Below, in pieces: positions 57,037 through 64,000 of a stretch of DNA of 64,000 nucleotides (position 1 is its first letter; every line of letters starts with the position of its first letter). This DNA is from Oscheius tipulae (lineage: Eukaryota; Nematoda; Chromadorea; Rhabditida; Rhabditidae). The stretch is from positions 3,472,001-3,536,000 of the forward strand of contig JASJZH010000003.1 of the NCBI GenBank assembly GCA_037178975.1, given 5' to 3'. The position numbers and the translations under genes are program-made. The notes beneath the pieces are model-generated. The model had not been told where the DNA came from. It was given only the letters and a program-made list of their open reading frames with translations, and did no database searches.

Positions 57037-59852
57037 ATGCTGACACGAGATGCCATTCCAGTCTCTTTCAGAGGAGGTAGTCGATGAGTCTGCTTCGATT
57101 AAAACACTAACCCTTTACTCTGCTGTTACCGTATACCCACTGTGTTTAGGTATGCAGCCAAAGCTGCAATCTATCCAGGACTGGAGCAACCGTAACCTGT
57201 TCACATCATCTCTCGACTACTGGAATCAAGAACCTGGTCAAGAGGAACACATCTCTGTTCAGAATACAAACTATGGTATCCTCGTCTAAATCATCTTCTA
57301 TGTACCCTCACAGGTTCTACTAGCAATGGAAACGGTGGTGATGCTGGAGGACAGAAAGAAGAAAGTATAGCTGACTTACCGCCAGAAGATCCTCATGGAG
57401 GAAGTAGGTCGTTTGTATTCCTCTTTTTGCAATATGCTCCAGCCGGCGAGAAAATCACGGCACTTCAAGCCGCCTGGAATGTGACAAATGCGATCCAAGG
57501 AATGTTTATTGTCGGGCTACCAATTGCTGTAAAAGTTGGAGGATGGTGGTCTGTGGGAGCTATGATTGGTGTTGCGTATATCTGTTACTGGACTGGGCTG
57601 TTGTTAATCGACTGTCTGTATGAAGATGGCAAAAAAATTCGTCACAGCTATCGAGAGGTTCAGGCACTTGTTATATAGTATAAAAGAGCATTTACAGATA
57701 GCAGAATTCTATAGAACAGGTTTTGGAAAATGGGTTCTGGCTGCTCAACTCACTGAACTGCTGTCAACTTGCATAATCTACCTTGTACTTGCAGCCGATC
57801 TCCTTCAAAGTTGTTTTCCAAGCATTGGTAGACGACAAGGGAGATAATAACCAAAATATTTTAGATAAGCCAGCCTGGATGATGTTGGTTGCTTCTATTC
57901 TCCTGGCCTGCGCTTTTCTTGATTCTTTGGTCCTAGTTTCCCAGTTGTCCTTCGCTAACGCTGTCTCTCATCTTATTGTGAACGCGATAATGCTCATCTA
58001 CTGTATTTCTGAAATCAAGAATTGGTCGCTGGGTTCTGTCAGCTTCCGTCTGGACATCCAAACTCTTCCTACCATGATTGGTGTTGTCGTATTCGGCTAC
58101 ACATCCCATATCTTTTTGCCGAGTCTGGAAGGCAGTATGGAGGTTTATTCAAAGGAAAAAGGACGAAATCAAATGAATATAGGAACCGAAAGAATTCAAG
58201 TGGATGCTTGGCTGGTCTCACGTGGCTGCAGCTGCTTTCAAGGCAATTTTCGGACTATTCGGATTTCTAACGTTCGGCGAACTGACACAGGTGGGAACAA
58301 CAAGATGACGGAAACAGAATATTCAGCAAGAGATCAGCAACTCCCTTCCAAACCAAAACTTCAAAGTACTCGTCAATCTTGTCCTGGTAGTCAAGGCACT
58401 TCTTTCATACCCGCTTCCCTTCTATGCAGCTGTACAACTTCTAAAAGACAACTTGTTCAGAGGCGTGAAAGTGACGCCGTTCACAGGGTACTCCCAGATC
58501 AAATTAGAGAAGAAATGGTTTTAGATGCTACAGTCCAGATGGGTCCCTTCGAGAATGGGCACTTTTTCTGAGAATCTTGCTCCTTATGTTCACACTATTC
58601 GTTGCATTATCAGTACCCTATTTGATCGAAGTGATGGGGCTGATCGGAAACATTACAGGTAACCATGATTTATGATAACAAATTTTCATTAACAAGAACA
58701 ACTTAGTTGACAGTCTCGTCAGTGTGCTTTCCCTTGAGAATTCCGGTGACACGAGCGCGGCCAGCTGCCTTTCTTTCAACGAGGGCACGACGATCCTTAT
58801 CGAGCTTCAGCTTGGTGACAGCAACCTAAAACTGTATGGTTAGACACGCGCGAGAAAATGAGCTAAGGAAACGTTTCTTTCCATTCGCTATCTCATCAAG
58901 AGCTTGTCATTATCTTGGCGTCCATGGGATCCATAAGCTCGCGTAGATGAAGAAAGGAATATAAGAAACGTACCTTTAGGCCCGTGGAACTAGTTCAACA
59001 AGTGAACCTCACAACCCAGAAAAGTAAAAACTTATTTTGCTGGGGTGGATTCCAATATGGACCGTAGATCCGTTGGCCTTCTCGCGAGTGATCTTGTCGA
59101 TGTGAACGACGAATTTCTTACGATAGCAGCGAATGACGCGTCCGCTGTTTCCCCTATGACGACCGCGGGTGACGATGACCTCATCATCGACTCTGAAAAC
59201 TCGTAATGCATCGAAAACTTCGCAATGTACTTACCTGATAGGAATGGCGCGGATTCCATGCTTTCCACGGAGCTCCTTAGTGAGAGGAGAGGACATGATC
59301 CTTCTGCGCTCGTGGGAAGGAGCGTTGAAGTGCTGCTTGCGGCACTTGCCAGAGTCGCTGGTGACGAACTTGTTGAGCTTCATGCTTATACCCTGGAAAA
59401 TAAACTTCGGTAATAAAAATCAGATGGAAACCATAAAAAGCTCACAAAAAAATGAAGACTTGAGGATCAAAATTTTTGGGCCCTTTGCATTCAAAGGACT
59501 GTTAGGACGAATTCGTCGCGGGACCCATCCCTTCAATTTTGAATTAGCGCGCGCTTTCCCGGCTTCAAAAAGAAAACTTTGAACAACGTCAAGGGGAATG
59601 CAAAAGTCTGAGTTACTAGTGTCTGTCTCATATAAGGGGGAAATCAGTAAAGTACTGTTTGCAGGCACTATGCTATCCTTCATTTGGCCAGCCCTGTTCC
59701 ATCTTCACATCAAAAGGAGTCGAATGGTCGACCGAGATAGAAAATTTGATCAGTTTATTATTGGGTTAGGCTGTACTATCTGCATCACGGGAATCTACTT
59801 TTCCTTCATGGAGCTTCTGCGTGCGATAAACAGCGACGAAGCCTCGATGTAA
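57037..59852 (+). CDS. unc-47: Vesicular GABA transporter (SLC32), UNC-47
   Basis: Loads GABA/glycine into synaptic vesicles. Exons 57037-57076, 57150-57275, 57314-57403, 57443-57657, 57698-57827, 57865-58142, 58183-58290, 58327-58487, 58525-58658, 59665-59852; 489 residues, all phases exact; the C. elegans protein is of the same size. Landmarks: [104 protein letters not shown] then [16 protein letters not shown] after the big intron. Intron 9 (58659-59664) is 1 kb and encloses rpl-26 on the other strand. AATAAA lies at about 59873. Confidence 0.95.
58703..59383 (-). CDS. rpl-26: Ribosomal protein L26 (uL24), nested in unc-47
   Basis: 60S subunit protein. Exons 59383-59235, 59192-59036, 58825-58703; 142 residues, full length. 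[55 protein letters not shown] (KOW motif), [20 protein letters not shown], then [20 protein letters not shown]. Lies entirely inside unc-47 intron 9, antisense to it. Intron 1 is a normal 42 nt. Intron 2 (59035-58826, 210 nt) must start at ATAAGT, after AGCAAA, to keep HPSK-VAVTK in frame: position +1 is A instead of G. No better donor is visible, so this is either a rare AT-AG intron or a base error. Confidence 0.93.
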
Positions 59853-59959
59853 TTAGCAGAATGTTGGCGTAGAATAAACAAAATTGTGCTACAGTGCTTT
59901 ATTTGCAGTAAATGTACAGAAACGTATGACGTGAACAAATTATACGTAAACATTTTGAT

Positions 59960-60401
59960 TTATTTTGTCCAAGAGACCTTCGGAATGTCGTTGAACTCGG
60001 TAAGCTCGCTCATCTGCTTGTTGAATTGTTCAACTTTCTCACGATGGCTAACTGCAGCCTTTTTCTGCATTCGCTCTGCCTGAAAGAATGAAATGCATCA
60101 ATGGAGAGTACAAACTGGTGTACTGCTTTGGTGTGCTTCTGTAGAAACTATGCCCAAATTGATCTTTTCCAGATCCACTCTTTGAAAACAAATTAGAAAA
60201 AGAACTTACGATTGTAGCTTGTTGTCTCCTCTCAAAAGCAATCTCCGCCTTGGTCTTTTTCGTCACATACGATGTTTCGTCTTTTTTGATTGTGAGATCG
60301 ATCATCTTGGGGTCAACCGACTTCTTCTTTTTCTTGAAAAGATCACCTTTTTTCAGTTTTAGATTTCCTTTTGTTGCATCATCTTTCTTTGTTGAGGACA
60401 T
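59960..60401 (-). CDS. FAM32A-like protein
   Basis: Exons 60401-60210 and 60079-59960, phase 0, intron 130 nt; 103 residues. Basic N-terminus with KGNLKLKKGDLFKKKKK, then KTKAEIAFERRQQATI and the conserved C-terminal half KAAVSHREKVEQFNKQMSEL ending NDIPKVSWTK, which is the hallmark of FAM32A. The human protein is a metazoan spliceosome step-II factor. Tail-to-tail with unc-47, 107 bp apart. Confidence 0.9.
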
Positions 60402-60791
60402 CTGTAAAATTCAATAAAGTAAGGTCAACGGAAGACTAGAAGGAATTCGAAGCAAGACAGAGGCGTGAGATGGTGGGTACGCAATCTTATGAGAGACACG
60501 ACATTTCTGTTCAGTCGGAAGATTTCAAAACAACTTTTTTTCCACAAATTGCCTTTGTGAAACGGCAAAAACGTTTTCATTTCTTTTGAGTTATCGGTTT
60601 GGGAATTTCGAGTTTCGAAATAAACTCAAAATGCGCGCCAACAGGTCCTGCCACGTTTTTACAGTAACCTGTTTTGACCAACAGACGAATCCCAAAATAC
60701 ATTCCCATTCTATTTCTCCTGTGTTTCTGCACACTTCCTTTGTCTGTTGTGTATATCTCACTTTGTATTTTTGCAGGAACCTTCGAAAAAA

Positions 60792-61365
60792 ATGGCCGAC
60801 GAGCACCATGATGAAGAGTTCCACTCTGCCGAATCCGGAGCAGCTGCCACCTTCCCTAAGCAATGTTCCGCCCTAAGAAAGAACGAGCACGTCATGATCA
60901 AAGGCCGTCCCTGCAAGGTTAGTCTTTCTTATGCACCTCTAAATGCAATTTAGATCGTCGAGATGTCCACCTCCAAGACTGGAAAGCACGGACATGCCAA
61001 GGTTCATCTCATTGCCATCGATATCTTCACCAATAAGAAGCTCGAAGATATCTGTCCTTCCACTCACAACATGGACGTCCCCGTTGTCAAGCGTCAGGAT
61101 TTCATCCTGATGTCGATCGAAGACGGATTCTGCTCGCTGATGCACCCGGATACTTGCGATCTGAAGGACGACCTCAAGGCTCCCGAGGGCGAAATCGGAA
61201 CACAAATCAAGGACGCTCTTGAGAAGGCCGGAGCTGACGGAACCGATGTCCTGGTACGTGCCTCTTGTTATATTATGTGCTTATGTTTCAATCCAGGTCT
61301 CGGTCGTCGCTGCTTGTGGAGAAGAGGCAATTCTCGGATTCAAGATCAGTACCAAGAACGCCTAA
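60792..61365 (+). CDS. iff-2: Translation factor eIF5A
   Basis: Exons 60792-60917, 60954-61253, 61297-61365; 164 residues, phase 0 introns of 36 and 43 nt. Contains the hypusination loop [16 protein letters not shown] with the target lysine in [41 protein letters not shown] and a C-terminal OB fold ending GFKISTKNA. Relieves ribosome stalling at polyproline. C. elegans has two paralogues (iff-1, iff-2); the choice of symbol is not certain. Divergent from FAM32A, ATGs 391 bp apart. Confidence 0.93.
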
Positions 61366-61609
61366 CGCAGGTTACCGCATTTACACCAGGCTCTCACTTC
61401 CACTTTCATCTTCGGTGATAGTAAAGATTCCTGTTCTTTTATTTTTTCAAGTGAATTTTCGCGACATCCGTTCGACTCGCTGCAGTATGGTCTCTCTCTT
61501 GTTTACTTCAATAACTAGTCGAGGCATTCCGTTGCTTTGTGATCTCATCTCGGTATACGCAATCTGTCGTTCGCAGGAAAAGACTCGCTTTCACATCTAG
61601 CTGTCAGTC

Positions 61610-61816
61610 ATGGTTAACTCTCGTTTCCGTATTCATTTTGTTACGACCTGCCTCGTCTTAGGGACAATTGGAATCGCTTATGGAACTTACGGTGTTGCAA
61701 TGACAATCAAGGTAGCTCCTTTTGTTTCTACAAAAGCGCTTGCAGAAGTGGACTCGATCACCGTCACGCCAAATGCACGAGGAGATGGAGCAGTATCTTT
61801 ACAGCAGAAAACCTAA
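61610..61816 (+). CDS. Small single-pass membrane protein
   Basis: Starts MVNSRFRIHFVTTCLVLGTI with a helix to GVAMTIK. Two readings: an unspliced 68-codon frame ending at 61816, or removal of a 34-nt intron (61712-61745) giving ...TIKKWTRSPSRQMHEEMEQY then a stop by about 61818. The spliced form (a basic N-terminus, one helix and a charged tail) resembles small mitochondrial inner-membrane assembly proteins in layout, but no family is recognised. Convergent with the Lon gene, under 50 bp away. Confidence 0.5.
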   Translation: MVNSRFRIHFVTTCLVLGTIGIAYGTYGVAMTIKVAPFVSTKALAEVDSITVTPNARGDGAVSLQQKT

Positions 61817-61862
61817 TTAGGATTACATTTTATTTACGCGGGTACATAAATTATGGTACAAA

Positions 61863-64000
61863 TCACAGCTTGGACAGTACAGATCCACGCTCCTTCTTTT
61901 CCATCACACAGTTGAGCAGCGAGTCGATATCGTAAACAAACTTGATTTCCATCTGTTCTCGTAGATTCAGTTCTAGGTCAGATTCGGCATCTTTTCTATT
62001 TGCTTCGGGAAGCACGACCCTCCTAATGCCAGCTCGATGTGCTCCCAATACTTTCTCCTTTATTCCCCCAACCTAGGACGAGCCACATCAGCTATTTTCG
62101 TATTGCTTACCGGCAAAACTTCGCCATTCAGGCTGATTTCTCCCGTCATAGCAGTGTCATTTCTTACGTTGATTCCGGATGCGAGACTATACAGAGCAGA
62201 CACGATAGCGGTTCCAGCCGAAGGACCATCCTTATCAATACCGCCAGACGGAAGGTGGACGTGTAGATCACAGTCAGTCAATGTAGGAATGTGATGTCTA
62301 GTCGAATTTGATCGGATCCAAGTTCTGGCAACATCAACACTTTCTCTCAGAACTTCTCCCAGTTTGCCAGTCATCATAATTTTTCCACTTCCAGGACATT
62401 TACTCGTTTCGATTATGAGTACCTCTCCCCCTAAATATCATGACGTAGAGAGAGCTACAGGGCAACTACCGAAAGGTGTCCAGGCAAGACCAACACTTGT
62501 CCCGGTTCCGAACCGCTTCATTTTGCTGACCAATTCCAGTTTCGAGTACTTTTCTTTCTGCGAGAATGTATATTTTGGCGTTATCCAACAAACTTACTCC
62601 CAAGATTTGTTTAACATGGCACGAGTCGACAAGAATAGGCAAGTCAAGGTCGACCATACAATCTGCTTCAAAGTCCGCATTGAGAGCTTCGGCCAGACTT
62701 AGTGCAGCATGTCGACACACCGTGGCCACACACCGCTCTAACTGTCGGACTCCCGATTCCCTTGTGTATCCTTCGACCATGGTTTCAATTGCATCTGGTG
62801 TCAGGTTCAGATGATCCGGACAAATACCGTGTTTCATCATTTGTCTTGGGATTATGTGGTTGAGAGCGATTCTTGTCTTCTCGATGGTCGAGTAGCCGGA
62901 CATTTCGATTATCTAGAAAGCGTGTATATGCTAAAATATTCAAACCCACTTCCATTCGATCGGATAGAGGACCATCTAGCTTGGAGAGATCATTGGCCGT
63001 TGTCACGAAGATGACATTAGACAGATCGAACGGGAGATTCAAGAAACTGAAAACCGTCAAGAATCAACAAAATGAACTAACTGGTCAACAAATGTCGAAT
63101 TCTGTTCGGGATCTAATACTTCCAAAAGAGCCGCAGATGGAGACCCATTCATACCGGCAAACTGAATGACATTATATCTTTTTCAGAATAGATGCCAACC
63201 AGTTTGTCAATCTCGTCGAGCAGAATGACCGGATTGTTCGTTCCAGCATGCTTCAGAGCCTGTAAAATACGTCCAGGCATGGCAGCCACGTAGGTTCTTC
63301 GATGTCCCCGGATGTCACTCTCGTCTCTGATTCCTCCCAGAGAGATTCGCTCAAAACGACGACCCAACGATTCGGCGATAGCCTTCGCCACCGACGTTTT
63401 CCCGATTCCTGGTGGGCCCGAAAAACAGAGGATTGGACCGCCAAGCTAAATGCTCGTTAGATTGACAGCTGTCTGTTAACTAACATTGTCATTGAGTTTC
63501 TTGACTGCCAGATACTCGAGAACTCTCCTCTTCACGCTATCCATTCCTTCGTGAGAAGCATCCAGCATCATTCTGGCCTGAAGACATTGGTCAAGATAAT
63601 CATTCTCAAACCTTCTGAATGTCGATGACGTCCTTTGTCGCATTGCTCCAAGGAATAGAGGCCACCAGTTCCAAATAGTTAGTCAGCACGTGGTGCTCTT
63701 GGTTCTGTGGGCTGGCTCCCATGGATCGGAGACGTTCAAAATCAGCCCAGACTCTCTCCTGGATGTTCTCAGGCAATCCGACCTTTTTCAATTTCGCCTC
63801 CAACTCCTCAATACTATTCTTCGCCTTTCCTCCATTGACTTTACGCGTCTTTGCGTTCGGAGCCAATAAAGCCTCGATTCGGGAAGAATCTCTCTCCAAA
63901 CTCGTCTCACCCAATGACTGAGCGTACTCCTTGATCCATTCGATAGCCATAAAGACACGACGAGAGATATCCAGAGTGGAGAGATAGTCGAGAAGAGAGG
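61863..64000 (-). CDS. lonp-2: Peroxisomal Lon protease (LONP2), 5' end outside window
   Basis: ATP-dependent AAA+ serine protease. Visible part, N to C: helical region [20 protein letters not shown] ... [19 protein letters not shown]; Walker [41 protein letters not shown]; Walker [14 protein letters not shown]; sensor [20 protein letters not shown]; a C-terminal protease domain with catalytic serine in DGPSAGTAI and catalytic lysine in [15 protein letters not shown] (the K side restored by a 40-nt intron near 62072-62111). The last residues are SKL, a perfect PTS1, which separates this peroxisomal form from mitochondrial Lon. The gene continues past 64000, so the N-terminal domain is not seen. 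Confidence 0.95.

Overview
This window looks like nuclear DNA of a free-living-type (rhabditid-like) nematode. The evidence is the gene content: recognisable relatives of vnut-1, ubxn-4, cutc, nlp-43, unc-47, unc-50, unc-69, ads-1, lonp-2, rpl-26 and iff-2. Many very short introns (mostly 37-41 nt) end in TTTCAG-type acceptors, several start codons sit directly behind such an acceptor as expected for spliced-leader trans-splicing, and genes are dense on both strands. The species cannot be named from the sequence. All gene models below were spliced by eye: junctions were chosen for GT(or GC)-AG ends, a continuous frame and a sensible protein.

Layout. 1-4.3 kb: SLC17-type vesicular nucleotide transporter (+) and tRNA-Pro. 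4.5-6.5 kb: BTB-domain protein (-). 6.5-9.2 kb: gene-poor, with one small membrane-protein ORF. 9.3-11.7 kb: eIF4B (-). 11.7-16.4 kb: gene-poor, with a small membrane protein, a decayed glutamine synthetase and a small secreted protein. 16.6-20.9 kb: ubxn-4, cutC and a secreted protein (+). 21-27.1 kb: three same-strand genes (-), namely M8 metallopeptidase, tetraspanin and a TAK1/MAP3K-like kinase. 28-31.5 kb: coiled-coil protein, TTBK/CK1-like kinase, second coiled-coil protein and an nlp-43-like neuropeptide precursor. 32.3-36 kb: ABCG half-transporter with a possible nested microprotein, then an acyl-CoA thioesterase. 37-42.2 kb: two tandem MFSD8/CLN7-like transporters flanking a broken CK1-like kinase. 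42.4-48.9 kb: PDZ protein, receptor tyrosine kinase, two PPPY/C-terminal-anchor proteins and a small basic protein. 50.1-53.5 kb: possible gene, unc-50, OST4 and unc-69. 54.7-56.8 kb: ether-lipid enzyme AGPS. 57-59.9 kb: vesicular GABA transporter unc-47 with rpl-26 inside an intron on the other strand. 60-64 kb: FAM32A, eIF5A, a small membrane protein and peroxisomal Lon (runs off the edge).

The genes do not form one pathway. Themes are secretory and vesicle traffic (vesicular transporters, UNC-50, UNC-69, OST4, UBXN-4), translation (eIF4B, eIF5A, RPL26, tRNA-Pro) and peroxisomes (AGPS ending SKI, Lon ending SKL). The most interesting structural features are three neighbouring introns of the ABCG gene with related sequences, rpl-26 nested inside unc-47 with an apparent ATAAGT donor, four GC-AG introns, two decayed genes, and a hairpin inside a kinase intron. 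I found no convincing undescribed multi-gene system.
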